Source: Deltaproteobacteria bacterium ADurb.Bin026 (GTDB lineage: Bacteria > Desulfobacterota > Syntrophorhabdia > Syntrophorhabdales > Syntrophorhabdaceae). Taken from it: a stretch of 14,363 nucleotides of DNA. The notes under the pieces were generated by a model, which saw only the letters and a list, made by a program, of their open reading frames with translations, was not told the DNA's origin and searched no databases. A program made the position numbers and the translations under genes. Where the stretch lies: positions 1 to 14,363 of the forward strand of contig MWEV01000116.1 of assembly GCA_002071245.1 (NCBI GenBank), written 5' to 3'. Positions 7,122 to 13,996 of the stretch are shown here, one piece after another; within the stretch, counting starts at the first letter, position 1; every line of letters starts with the position of its first letter.

Positions 7122-8359
7122 AATAAGTATCTCCTGAAAACAAGCGTGGAGTTTGTGCCACCAAAACCAAAAGAATTCGAAAGCACCACATCAATCTTGT
7201 GTTTTCTTGAAACATTAGGAACATAATCCAGATCGCACTGGGGGTCGGGTGTTTCATAATTAATAGTAGGGGGACATATTTGGTCTCTTATACTCAAAAC
7301 TGAAAAAATCGCCTCAATAGCCCCTGCTGCACCCAATAAATGGCCTGTCATGGATTTTGTAGAACTAACCGGAATTTTGTATGCACCATCTTTAAAAACC
7401 TCTTTGATGGCAAGCGTTTCTATATAATCGTTCAACTCGGTAGATGTACCGTGCGCATTGATGTAATCCACCTCCTCAGGCCTTATGTTAGCATCTTTCA
7501 GCGCCACCTTGATACAACGAACAAAACCGTCTCCATCTGGACAGGGAGCTGTTATATGATACGCATCACCGTTATATCCATAGCCTGCTATTTCTGCATA
7601 TATCTTGGCGCCTCTTTTTTTCGCATGTTCGAGTTCTTCCATAATAATGATCCCACACCCCTCGGACACAACAAAACCATCTCTATCCTTTTCGAATGGG
7701 CGCGATGCCTTTTCGGGTGCGTCGTTTCTTGTCGAAAGAGCCTTCATCGCATTAAAACCACCAACGGTCAGAGGGGTAAGGTTCGCCTCTGTCCCGCCGG
7801 CCACCATTACATCGGCATCTCCATATTGGATAATCCTGAAAGACTCACCGATTGAATGTGCACCTGTTGCACATGCAGTCACAATACAGAGATTAGGGCC
7901 TTTTATTCCAAACTGTATAGCTATATGGCCTGGCGCTTCGTTCGCAATGAGCATAGGTATAAAAAAGGGGGAGATCCTTCCGGGGCCCCTCTCCAAAAGT
8001 ATGCTGTGATATTTTTCAAGCGTTGGAAGACCACCAAGCCCAGTTCCTACGACAACACCCACCCGTTCTGCCTCTTCCCTGCCCATATCGAGACCAGAAT
8101 CTTCAATTGCTATCTTTGAAGCGGCAAGGGCATACTGGATAAAGAGATCTATCCTTTTAATCTCTTTTGGAGAAACAAAATCCCCTGCCATAAAATCCTT
8201 AACCTCACCAGCAAATTTTGTATCATGCTTGGTAACATCAAATCTCGTTGTTGGTCCTATACCTGACTCACCATTTAGAATTCTTTTCCATACGTTTTCT
8301 ATTCCCACACCGAGAGGCGTAACAAGACCAACCCCTGTCACAACGACTCTTCTTTTCAA
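7118..8359 (-). CDS. fabF: beta-ketoacyl-ACP synthase II
   Basis: Condenses malonyl-ACP with acyl-ACP in fatty-acid elongation. Read from a TTG at 8357-8359 the protein is 413 residues, the same length as E. coli FabF. The triad falls at C163 (TACATGAH), H303 (NAHGTST) and H340 (SMTGHLLGAAG), also the E. coli numbering. The TTG is favoured because GAGGTGG lies five bases upstream and the product then begins MKRRVVVTGVG, as in the family. A GTG three codons earlier (8366-8368) would sit inside that Shine-Dalgarno. Family blocks PFFIPMLIAN, AGGTEA, RPFEKDRDGFV and SNSFGFGGTN are all present. It follows acpP by 17 bases and overlaps rpiB by four. With no fabH in the window, malonyl-ACP decarboxylation by this enzyme is one possible source of primer, which is inference. 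Confidence 0.97.
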   Translation of the reverse strand: MKRRVVVTGVGLVTPLGVGIENVWKRILNGESGIGPTTRFDVTKHDTKFAGEVKDFMAGDFVSPKEIKRIDLFIQYALAASKIAIEDSGLDMGREEAERVGVVVGTGLGGLPTLEKYHSILLERGPGRISPFFIPMLIANEAPGHIAIQFGIKGPNLCIVTACATGAHSIGESFRIIQYGDADVMVAGGTEANLTPLTVGGFNAMKALSTRNDAPEKASRPFEKDRDGFVVSEGCGIIIMEELEHAKKRGAKIYAEIAGYGYNGDAYHITAPCPDGDGFVRCIKVALKDANIRPEEVDYINAHGTSTELNDYIETLAIKEVFKDGAYKIPVSSTKSMTGHLLGAAGAIEAIFSVLSIRDQICPPTINYETPDPQCDLDYVPNVSRKHKIDVVLSNSFGFGGTNSTLVFRRYLL

Positions 8360-8364
8360 TGCAT

Positions 8365-8371
8365 CCACCTC
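8365..8371 (-). promoter_or_regulatory. Shine-Dalgarno site deciding the fabF start
   Basis: GAGGTGG on the minus strand lies five bases before the TTG at 8357-8359. It overlaps the only upstream in-frame candidate, a GTG at 8366-8368, so the ribosome should begin at the TTG. Confidence 0.7.
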
Positions 8372-8376
8372 ATAAT

Positions 8377-8616
8377 TTATTTGTTCGCCAGATGTTCCTC
8401 GATATATTTTATTGCATCACCGACTGTTTCCATTTTTTCTGCATCTTCATCGGGGATTTCAATCCCGTATTCATCTTCAAGCGCCATGATAAGCTCAACG
8501 ATATCAAGCGAATCAGCTCCAAGGTCATCAATAAATTTCGCCTCTGGAATTACCTCAGCTTCACTTACACCAAGCTGGTCTACGATCATTTTCTTTACTT
8601 TTTCAGTTACTGTCAT
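8377..8616 (-). CDS. acpP: acyl carrier protein
   Basis: A 79-residue acidic helical carrier that holds growing acyl chains on a 4'-phosphopantetheine arm. The attachment serine is S36 in DLGADSLDIVELIMALEDEY, the standard ACP signature. The start TVTEKVKKMIVDQLGV and end VGDAIKYIEEHLANK are ordinary ACP helices. It has the strongest ribosome site in the window, AGGAGGTG at 8624-8631 seven bases before the ATG, in keeping with the high ACP expression seen in most bacteria. It lies between fabG and fabF, the most common bacterial arrangement. The 82-base AT-rich spacer upstream shows no promoter I can support. Confidence 0.98.
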   Translation of the reverse strand: MTVTEKVKKMIVDQLGVSEAEVIPEAKFIDDLGADSLDIVELIMALEDEYGIEIPDEDAEKMETVGDAIKYIEEHLANK

Positions 8617-8623
8617 TGTTTTT

Positions 8624-8631
8624 CACCTCCT
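8624..8631 (-). promoter_or_regulatory. consensus ribosome binding site of acpP
   Basis: AGGAGGTG on the minus strand, seven bases before the acpP ATG. It is a near-complete complement of the 16S rRNA tail and the best such site in the window, suggesting strong translation of the carrier protein. Confidence 0.85.
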
Positions 8632-8698
8632 GATTTTTTAAAACCCAATCAAATTTTTTTTTACAACAATCCAAAAATATATCTTTAAAATCTATTCA

Positions 8699-9424
8699 TT
8701 ACATATACAAGCCACCATTAACATTTATCACCTCCCCTGTAATATAGCTTCCATAATGCGAAACAAGGAAATATACCAGATGTGCTACATCAAGTGGTTC
8801 ACCAAATTTTTTTAAAGGGATAGCCTTGAGCATTTCATCCCTTAAACGGTCATCTATTGCATCGGTCATCTTCGTTTTGATAAAACCGGGTGCAATAGCA
8901 TTCACCCTGATACCCCTCTCTCCGTATTCCTTTGCGATTGTTTTTGTAAAGCCAATAATACCTGCCTTGCTTGCCGCATAATTCGCCTGGCCTGCATTAC
9001 CCATAACCCCTGCAATTGAGGAAATATTTACAATAGACCCGCCTGTTTTCAACATATGCCTTATAACAGACTTGGTACAGTTAAATACACTTTTCAGGTT
9101 TACCTGTATCACCCTGTCCCAATCCTCTTCTTTCATCCTCAACAACAATTTATCTACCGTAATACCTGCATTATTGATTAGATTATTAATTTTTCCCATC
9201 TTTTTCAAGACATCTTCGACACCGGATTCCACAGCTTTCAAGCTTGATACGTCCACATTGAAAAAATCAGCGTTCACACCCTTTGAGCGCACTGCATCAA
9301 CTGAATCAGTTCCGTCAACTACGTCAAATATCGCTATGTTTCCGCCCTTTTCAGCAAGAAATTCAGCAATACATCTACCTATACCGTGAGAACCACCTGT
9401 GACAATAGTAATAGTATCCTTCAT
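8699..9424 (-). CDS. fabG: 3-oxoacyl-ACP reductase
   Basis: NADPH-dependent short-chain dehydrogenase that reduces 3-ketoacyl-ACP during elongation. At 241 residues it is of normal length. It has the cofactor motif TGGSHGIG (about 9-16), NNAG (84-87), N109 in QVNLKS, the catalytic serine in NISSIAG (S136), and Y149 with K153 in QANYAASKAG. These form the complete Asn-Ser-Tyr-Lys tetrad. IAPGFIKTKMT and GEVINVNGGLYM close the protein as in FabG. The ATG at 9422-9424 is chosen because AGGAGAG lies seven bases upstream. The frame is open for 24 more codons to a GTG at 9494-9496, but that start lacks a ribosome site and gives a non-family extension. The start overlaps the stop of the candidate small ORF as ATGA. 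Confidence 0.97.
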   Translation of the reverse strand: MKDTITIVTGGSHGIGRCIAEFLAEKGGNIAIFDVVDGTDSVDAVRSKGVNADFFNVDVSSLKAVESGVEDVLKKMGKINNLINNAGITVDKLLLRMKEEDWDRVIQVNLKSVFNCTKSVIRHMLKTGGSIVNISSIAGVMGNAGQANYAASKAGIIGFTKTIAKEYGERGIRVNAIAPGFIKTKMTDAIDDRLRDEMLKAIPLKKFGEPLDVAHLVYFLVSHYGSYITGEVINVNGGLYM

Positions 9425-9594
9425 AAAATAACTCTCCTGCAAGAAATTCCAAATCCCAGGCATAAATCGCCAAACAAGTCGGCATTCTTTTTGCACATAT
9501 AATCAAAACACAAACCATTTTCAACGGTCCCAGACATTTGAAGATACGGGTTTTGATATTTTTCAAGATTCATATATTCAAATTTAGAGTCCAT
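9421..9594 (-). CDS. candidate small protein of unknown function between fabD and fabG (57 aa)
   Basis: In the 206-base fabD-fabG spacer, an ATG at 9592-9594 opens a 57-codon frame on the minus strand. It begins MDSKFEYMNLEKYQNPYLQM and ends GFGISCRRVIL, with the TGA sharing ATGA with the fabG start. This four-base overlap, together with the frame filling most of an unusually large gap, suggests a translationally coupled gene. The product has four cysteines (29, 34, 45 and 52), no signal peptide and no membrane helix. I do not recognise a family. Against it, only a weak AGAG lies about 10 bases before the ATG, and two other frames are also partly open here. The C-terminal codons coincide with the fabG ribosome site. 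No function can be assigned. Confidence 0.4.
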   Translation of the reverse strand: MDSKFEYMNLEKYQNPYLQMSGTVENGLCFDYMCKKNADLFGDLCLGFGISCRRVIL

Positions 9595-9630
9595 TTTTTG
9601 CCATCTCTATTTTGCTAACACATTTATTTC

Positions 9631-10569
9631 TCATGATAAAGCCTTTTTAAAGGCTTCGACATCCTCGATTTCCTCGATATTGTAACACGGAATATCTGGC
9701 GTTATCCTCTTTATAAGATTCGAGAGAACCTTTTGCGGGCCCACCTCGAGAAAAATCTCCACGCCCTCTGTTGCCATTCTCTTTACACACCTTTCCCATA
9801 ACACCGGTGAAAACATCTGTCTGTACAGTTTATCTTCTATATTTTCCTTATTCTGCTCTGGTATAGCATCCACGTTACAAACAATGGGCATAAGGATATC
9901 CTTTTTCGAGATTTTACTCAATTCTATTTTCAATTTATCGGCTGCATCCTTCATAAGCGGACTGTGAAAAGGACCAGAGACGTTCAAGAAAACAGCCTTT
10001 TTGTAGCCAATACCTTTTAGTCTTTCCACGCCTTCCTTAAGGGCATCTATATCCCCCGACAGAACAACCTGTTCGGAAGAATTAAGGTTGGCTGGCACAG
10101 CAACATAATCACCATGGGAAATTTCTTTCAACACAGGCTCAACTTTGTCCATCACAGCGCCAATCAGAGCAACCATCCCGCCTTTTCCTTTGGGGCAGGC
10201 ATCCTCCATGAGAAGACCCCTTTTTCTGGTTATCTTAAGGGCATCTGCATACGAAAAAAACCCGCTTGACAATAGAGCAGTATATTCACCAAGGCTGTGT
10301 CCCGCAAAAAGATATGGCTTAATGCCAATCTCTTTTTCAAGTATATGCCAAACAGCATAACTTACCATAAGTAATGCAGGTTGGGTATTATAAGTCTGTC
10401 TCAACTCATCCTCGGGGCCTTCAAAACATAGTTTTGTTATGGGAAAACCAAGTATTTCATCGGCCATCTTGAAAAGATCCTTTACCCCATCAAATCCTTC
10501 ATAAAGCCTTTTCCCCATCCCTACTTTCTGTGAACCCTGACCGGGAAAAACAACACCAATCTTTTTCAT
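9631..10569 (-). CDS. fabD: malonyl-CoA:ACP transacylase
   Basis: Transfers malonyl from CoA to ACP, supplying the extender unit for fatty-acid synthesis. The 312-residue protein has Q11 in FPGQGSQ, nucleophile S92 in GHSLGEY, R117 in KITRKRG, and H202 in SGPFHSPLM, matching E. coli FabD almost residue for residue. Other family blocks are NTQPALL, PANLNSSEQVVLSG and FLEVGPQKVL. CGGAGA lies five to six bases before the ATG. It follows the acyl-CoA dehydrogenase by 60 bases, a spacer holding only a short ATGAG/CTCAT dyad near the ribosome site. It precedes the candidate small ORF by 36 bases. Confidence 0.97.
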   Translation of the reverse strand: MKKIGVVFPGQGSQKVGMGKRLYEGFDGVKDLFKMADEILGFPITKLCFEGPEDELRQTYNTQPALLMVSYAVWHILEKEIGIKPYLFAGHSLGEYTALLSSGFFSYADALKITRKRGLLMEDACPKGKGGMVALIGAVMDKVEPVLKEISHGDYVAVPANLNSSEQVVLSGDIDALKEGVERLKGIGYKKAVFLNVSGPFHSPLMKDAADKLKIELSKISKKDILMPIVCNVDAIPEQNKENIEDKLYRQMFSPVLWERCVKRMATEGVEIFLEVGPQKVLSNLIKRITPDIPCYNIEEIEDVEAFKKALS

Positions 10570-10629
10570 TTAAATCTCCGTATAAATGAGCATCTCATCC
10601 TAATCTCAACATAGAACATATAATCAATT

Positions 10630-11793
10630 CTATTTCTTTTTCTTTGACGCCGCCTCTTTAATAAGTTCAAGGCCAATTACATTCCTCTGTATCTGGTTAG
10701 TGCCTTCATAAATCTGCAATATCTTTGCATCTCGCATCATCTTTTCAACTGGATATTCCTTCATAAAACCATAACCGCCGAAAACCTGTATTGCATCTAT
10801 GGTTACCTTTATGGCAATGTCACTCGGAAAAACCTTAGCCATTGCCGAATATTTTGAAAAATCTTTTGGGTTACTGTCGATGTACCTCGCAACAGAATAT
10901 ACAAGAGAACGTGCGGCCTCTACCTGCATTGCCATGTCTGCAAGCATATGCTGAATTGCCTGAAACGAGATGATCTTTCTATCGAACTGTTCTCTTTCCC
11001 GCGCATAATTGACTGCTGCTTCGAGTGCCCCCTGGGCAACGCCGACTGCCTGTGCTCCAATACCTGGTCTTGTTCTGTCGAAGGTCCTCATGACAAGAAT
11101 GAAACCCAATCCTTCCCTGCCTATAACATTTTCTTTAGGTACTTTGCAATCCTGGAACACAAGTTCTCTTGTTGCCGAAGCCCTTATGCCGAGTTTATTC
11201 TCCTTTTTTCCAAAAGAAAACCCTTCCATTCCCTTCTCGAGTATAAAGGCGGTTGCACCCCTTCCTCCCCTGCTTTTGTCAGTCATTGCCACTACACTGT
11301 ATATTTCTGCCTCTCCACCGTTTGTAATCCACTGTTTGGTACCGTTGAGTATGTATTCATCCCCGACCTTTTTCGCCTCTGTTCTTATGCCCTGCGCATC
11401 ACTTCCTGCATTTGCCTCGGTAAGGCCAAATGCCGCAAGCTTCCTCCCGCTTGCTATTTCTGGAAGATACTTCTTCTTCTGTTCTTCAGAGCCACCGATG
11501 AGGATAGGGTAGGCACCGAGAAGGCTGGCAGCATAACTTACCGAAACACCAAGACACGCCCTGCTCAATTCTTCCACTGCAATGCAATTCTCAAATGTTC
11601 CACCGCCGATTCCGCCATATTCTTCTGGTATACTGACACCAAAAAGGCCTGTTTCAGCACATGCCTTCATGATACTCCATGGAAATTCCTGCTTTTCATC
11701 AAGTTCCGCCCTTATCGGGACAACCTTTTCCTCTGCAATTCTGCGTGCCAACATCTGAATATGTTTTTGTTCATCCGTTAAGAAATAATCCAT
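10630..11793 (-). CDS. acyl-CoA dehydrogenase, medium-chain (MCAD)-like, in the usual fabH position
   Basis: An FAD flavoprotein expected to oxidise acyl-CoA to trans-2-enoyl-CoA, passing electrons to an electron-transfer flavoprotein. At 387 residues it is full length. N-terminal helical domain: LTDEQKHIQMLARRIAEE. Middle beta domain: FGLTEANAGSDAQGIRTEA and GTKQWITNGG, which contact FAD and substrate. C-terminal domain: FDRTRPGIGAQAVGVAQGAL, REREQFDRKIISFQAIQ and IQVFGGYGFMKEYPVEKMMRDA. The catalytic base is E363 in IYEGTNQIQR. FDRTRP plus YEGT resembles mammalian MCAD more than glutaryl- or isovaleryl-type enzymes; the real substrate is unknown. The ATG is one base after the plsX stop, with AAAGGAG seven bases upstream, implying co-translation. 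Related operons carry fabH here; nothing resembling fabH is present. Confidence 0.94.
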   Translation of the reverse strand: MDYFLTDEQKHIQMLARRIAEEKVVPIRAELDEKQEFPWSIMKACAETGLFGVSIPEEYGGIGGGTFENCIAVEELSRACLGVSVSYAASLLGAYPILIGGSEEQKKKYLPEIASGRKLAAFGLTEANAGSDAQGIRTEAKKVGDEYILNGTKQWITNGGEAEIYSVVAMTDKSRGGRGATAFILEKGMEGFSFGKKENKLGIRASATRELVFQDCKVPKENVIGREGLGFILVMRTFDRTRPGIGAQAVGVAQGALEAAVNYAREREQFDRKIISFQAIQHMLADMAMQVEAARSLVYSVARYIDSNPKDFSKYSAMAKVFPSDIAIKVTIDAIQVFGGYGFMKEYPVEKMMRDAKILQIYEGTNQIQRNVIGLELIKEAASKKKK

Positions 11794-11794
11794 T

Positions 11795-12805
11795 TCATTT
11801 CTCCTTTATCCTCTGAAGTAACTGAAAGTTTTGCATCTTCTCTTTGATGGAATCGTTTAACCCTTTTTCAACAAAACACTTCGCCATCCCAACCGCGTTT
11901 TTAATTGTCTTCTCGTCAGACCTGCCGTGACAAATGACACAAACACCATCAACACCAAGTAAAGGTGCCCCGCCGTATTCAGAAAAATCGATACGGCGCC
12001 TGAGATCATCAAACACCTCTTTAAGAAAAAGATAACCTATTTTGCTTTTTATACCTTTTTCGATATTTTCTTTGAAAAATGTCATCAAAATCTCTGCTAC
12101 GCCTTCGCTTACCTTCAAGGCTACATTTCCTACAAAACCATCTGTCACAACAACATCAACATTGCCTTTATACATATCCATGCCTTCAACATACCCAACA
12201 TAATTTAAACCAAGACCCTTAACAATAACATGTGCTTCCCTTGTCAAATCATTTCCCTTTTTTATCTCTGATGCATTGCTCAGTATCCCTATACGAGGTG
12301 CACCGATTCCGAGTGTACTTCTTGCAAATGCATCGCCCATTACAGCAAATTGGGCAAGGTGTCCTGGTTTACAATCAACATTCCCTCCTGCATCAAGAAG
12401 TATAAATTTACCCCCTTTCGCATTTGGGTTTAGGGTCGCTATCGCAGGCCTTTCGACAAGCTGAAATCTTCCAAGCGTAAATATAGCAAAGGCCATCGCT
12501 GCCCCTGAATTGCCAGCCGTTACAACCCCCTGTACCCTATTCTCCTTTAATAATGCGAATGCCTTATTCATGGAAGAATTTCTTTTTTTCCTAAGAGCAA
12601 CAGAGGGCGATTCATCCATGTCAACATTGTCCGTAGTATGTACAATCTCAATTCCGCTTGATTTGTCAATCAAGGGTCCTATAACATCTTTATTGCCAAG
12701 GAGGACGATGTCAGCCAAACCCTCCCTGTAGGCAAGTTCCGCCCCTTTCACAATAGCATGGGGGGCAAAATCCCCTCCCATTCCATCAACCGCAATTTTA
12801 ACCAT
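11795..12805 (-). CDS. plsX: phosphate acyltransferase PlsX
   Basis: Makes acyl-phosphate from acyl-ACP, the donor for PlsY, and so starts phospholipid synthesis at the membrane. The 336-residue length is normal. Family blocks: VKIAVDGMGGDFAPHAIVKGA at the N-terminus, NVDMDESPSVALRKK, VQGVVTAGNSGAAMA, FILLDAGGNVDCKP, GILSNASEIKKGNDL, VVVTDGFVGNVALK and GGAPLLGVDGVCVICHG. No key motif is missing. It begins five bases after the rpmF stop with only a weak purine-rich ribosome site, so it is probably coupled to rpmF translation. The next gene, an acyl-CoA dehydrogenase, begins one base after its stop. The rpmF-plsX pairing is widespread in bacteria. Confidence 0.97.
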   Translation of the reverse strand: MVKIAVDGMGGDFAPHAIVKGAELAYREGLADIVLLGNKDVIGPLIDKSSGIEIVHTTDNVDMDESPSVALRKKRNSSMNKAFALLKENRVQGVVTAGNSGAAMAFAIFTLGRFQLVERPAIATLNPNAKGGKFILLDAGGNVDCKPGHLAQFAVMGDAFARSTLGIGAPRIGILSNASEIKKGNDLTREAHVIVKGLGLNYVGYVEGMDMYKGNVDVVVTDGFVGNVALKVSEGVAEILMTFFKENIEKGIKSKIGYLFLKEVFDDLRRRIDFSEYGGAPLLGVDGVCVICHGRSDEKTIKNAVGMAKCFVEKGLNDSIKEKMQNFQLLQRIKEK

Positions 12806-12810
12806 TGATG

Positions 12811-12993
12811 TTATAATTCTTCTACGTTTAGATACTTCTTGCCCTTATAATAGCCACATTTCGGACAGACAATATGCGACAATTTCGGCTCTTTACAATT
12901 AGGACATAGGCTTACATTAACAGGTTCAACCTTATAATGCGTCCTTCTTTTATCCCTTTTTGACTGAGACGTTTTTCTTTTTGGAACTGCCAT
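12811..12993 (-). CDS. rpmF: 50S ribosomal protein L32 (zinc-ribbon form)
   Basis: A 60-residue large-subunit protein. MAVPKRKTSQSKRDKRRTHYK is the family N-terminus, followed by four cysteines in two pairs (CPNC at 30 and 33, CPKC at 43 and 46), the metal-binding C+ form. GYYKGKKYL closes it as usual. AAGGAG lies six bases before the ATG at 12991-12993, so the start is firm. It lies inside the end of yceD: the first 44 bases are read in two frames. Coupling of L32 with yceD upstream and plsX downstream is common and links ribosome and membrane synthesis. Confidence 0.97.
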   Translation of the reverse strand: MAVPKRKTSQSKRDKRRTHYKVEPVNVSLCPNCKEPKLSHIVCPKCGYYKGKKYLNVEEL

Positions 12994-13522
12994 AGCTATC
13001 TCCTTGAAGTGCTAAAAAAGATTTTAATTTCTCACCGAAAGGTGTCTCTTGTTTCTCATTACAACTGCAAATTTCATGGTTCCTGTTTTTTCCGCATAAA
13101 CCGCAAAGTCCCTTACATTCTTCCATGCACAGCGGTTTCATTGGTATATTCAACAACACCTCTTCATATACAAGAGGATTTAGATCAATTTCGTTGTTTT
13201 CAAAAAAATATACATCCAACTCTTCCCCTTTTAACTCGACTTCATCCTCAACGTGCATAACACTTTTCTGGGTTATATCTATATCCATATATGACCGAAC
13301 TGGATACTTAAAGTCATCAAGACATCTGCTGCACAAAAGGGACAGATCGCATGCAATGGTCCCTTTAAGCTGCACCCCATCTTCAAACCTTTTTACACGA
13401 AGCTCGTACATAATAGGAGAAAGGAATGAAAAATCCTCATCGCCGGCAGTTTTATACTGTAAACCGTCTATCTCTCCTGTAAGTACAGCACCATCTTCTA
13501 TCTCTAAAAACTTTATAACCAT
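12950..13522 (-). CDS. yceD: YceD/DUF177 family protein, putative 23S rRNA accumulation factor
   Basis: 190 residues of the DUF177 family, which is nearly always encoded next to rpmF. In E. coli and in plants, members are linked to 23S rRNA processing or accumulation; the same role here is inference. The cysteine pattern fits the family: CSRCLDDF (C64, C67), then LNIPMKPLCMEECKGLCGLCGKN with C132, C136, C140 and C143, and CSC (C152, C154), probably for metal. It is the first gene after the 13546-13574 promoter, with AAAGGGA just before the ATG. The last 14 residues, a Lys/Ser-rich tail (YGSSKKKNVSVKKG), are encoded inside rpmF in another frame. They lie beyond the conserved domain, so this may be a stop-codon loss relative to relatives. 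Confidence 0.9.
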   Translation of the reverse strand: MVIKFLEIEDGAVLTGEIDGLQYKTAGDEDFSFLSPIMYELRVKRFEDGVQLKGTIACDLSLLCSRCLDDFKYPVRSYMDIDITQKSVMHVEDEVELKGEELDVYFFENNEIDLNPLVYEEVLLNIPMKPLCMEECKGLCGLCGKNRNHEICSCNEKQETPFGEKLKSFLALQGDSYGSSKKKNVSVKKG

Positions 13523-13545
13523 TGTTCCCTTTTTTTAAGTCTGAT

Positions 13546-13574
13546 AATATAATTGACTTGCCTTTTCTTGTCAA
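13546..13574 (-). promoter_or_regulatory. sigma-70-type promoter for the yceD-rpmF-plsX-fab operon
   Basis: On the minus strand TTGACA (13569-13574, perfect -35) is followed after exactly 17 bases by TATATT (13546-13551, five of six -10 matches). Transcription should begin near 13539, leaving a leader of about 16 bases that contains the yceD ribosome site AAAGGGA. It lies in the largest spacer upstream of the operon and is the best promoter in the window. Activity is predicted, not shown. Confidence 0.8.
13553..13574 (-). repeat. inverted repeat TTGAC-N12-GTCAA overlapping the promoter
   Basis: TTGAC, which forms most of the -35, is repeated in inverse as GTCAA 12 bases later within the spacer, just before the -10. 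Such a dyad across the polymerase contact region could be a repressor operator. It does not match the FapR or E. coli FadR consensus as I know them. The 5-base arms could also arise by chance. Confidence 0.35.
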
Positions 13575-13645
13575 GGAAATTAACTACCTGTAAACGTTAG
13601 AAATTCCAATACAAACGACATAAAAGCCATATCAGTTTAAGATAA

Positions 13646-13657
13646 ATAGTTGACTAT
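13646..13657. repeat. short dyad ATAGT-TG-ACTAT upstream of the promoter
   Basis: A 5-base perfect dyad with a two-base centre, about 70 bases upstream of the yceD -35. The position would suit an activator or distal operator site. The rest of the 13575-13728 spacer is AT-rich. It holds a small TGAAG/CTTCA hairpin (13700-13713) and a run of seven T on the minus strand (13669-13675), but no canonical terminator. Confidence 0.2.
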
Positions 13658-13728
13658 CCACATCACATAAAAAAACAACACCTCATTTAAAACATTAGTT
13701 GAAGAACCCTTCATTTTTTGTCATTATG

Positions 13729-13974
13729 CTAACATATTGTATCGATTACATTATTATCAACAGGTATAAATACGACCTTACGCCTGTCTTTTTCTCCCCT
13801 GATGATTTTTATCTCTGATTTTTTTACCCTAAACGTATCAGATAAAAATTCTATTAATTCTTCATTTGCCTTTCCATCACGAGGTGAAGATATCAGTTTT
13901 ACCTTCAAGGTAAAACCTTCACGTACAATCTCTCTTTTCTTTGCATTCGGGACAACCCTTATCTCAATATTCAT
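13729..13974 (-). CDS. DUF167/YggU family protein
   Basis: 81 residues of the small DUF167 (YggU) family, a single alpha/beta domain whose biochemical role is not established. Family signature: VVPNAKKREIVREG near the start, LKVKLISSPRDGKANEELIEFLS in the middle with the invariant GKANE, then VKKSEIKIIRGEKDRRKVVFI. These correspond to the family's P..GKAN...L and I..G...R.K.V blocks. The ATG at 13972-13974 gives the usual N-terminus, though the ribosome site is weak (GAGTTAAACC). It lies 22 bases after the alpha/beta hydrolase, so it is probably in that transcript, which ends somewhere in the following 206-base spacer. Confidence 0.9.
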   Translation of the reverse strand: MNIEIRVVPNAKKREIVREGFTLKVKLISSPRDGKANEELIEFLSDTFRVKKSEIKIIRGEKDRRKVVFIPVDNNVIDTIC

Positions 13975-13996
13975 GGTTTAACTCACAAAAAATAGT

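Noticed and set aside
8699..9424. fabG as an unrelated short-chain dehydrogenase rather than the fatty-acid reductase
   Set aside because: The complete Asn-Ser-Tyr-Lys tetrad, the MGNAGQANYAASKAG block and its position between fabD and acpP all point to FabG.
9425..9496. 24-codon N-terminal extension of fabG from a GTG at 9494-9496
   Set aside because: A strong AGGAGAG site and the family start MKDTITIVTGG place the start at 9424. The extension overlaps the candidate small ORF and resembles no FabG.
10948..11781. 277-codon plus-strand ORF opposite the acyl-CoA dehydrogenase gene
   Set aside because: It is wholly antisense to a gene with complete family motifs. Its product is Cys/Phe/Ser-rich with no recognisable domain, typical of a codon-usage shadow.
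13669..13713. Possible intrinsic terminator after the DUF167 gene (TGAAG/CTTCA hairpin and a run of seven T)
   Set aside because: The stem is only five pairs with few GC pairs, and the T-run lies about 25 bases beyond it, so it does not have the geometry of an intrinsic terminator.
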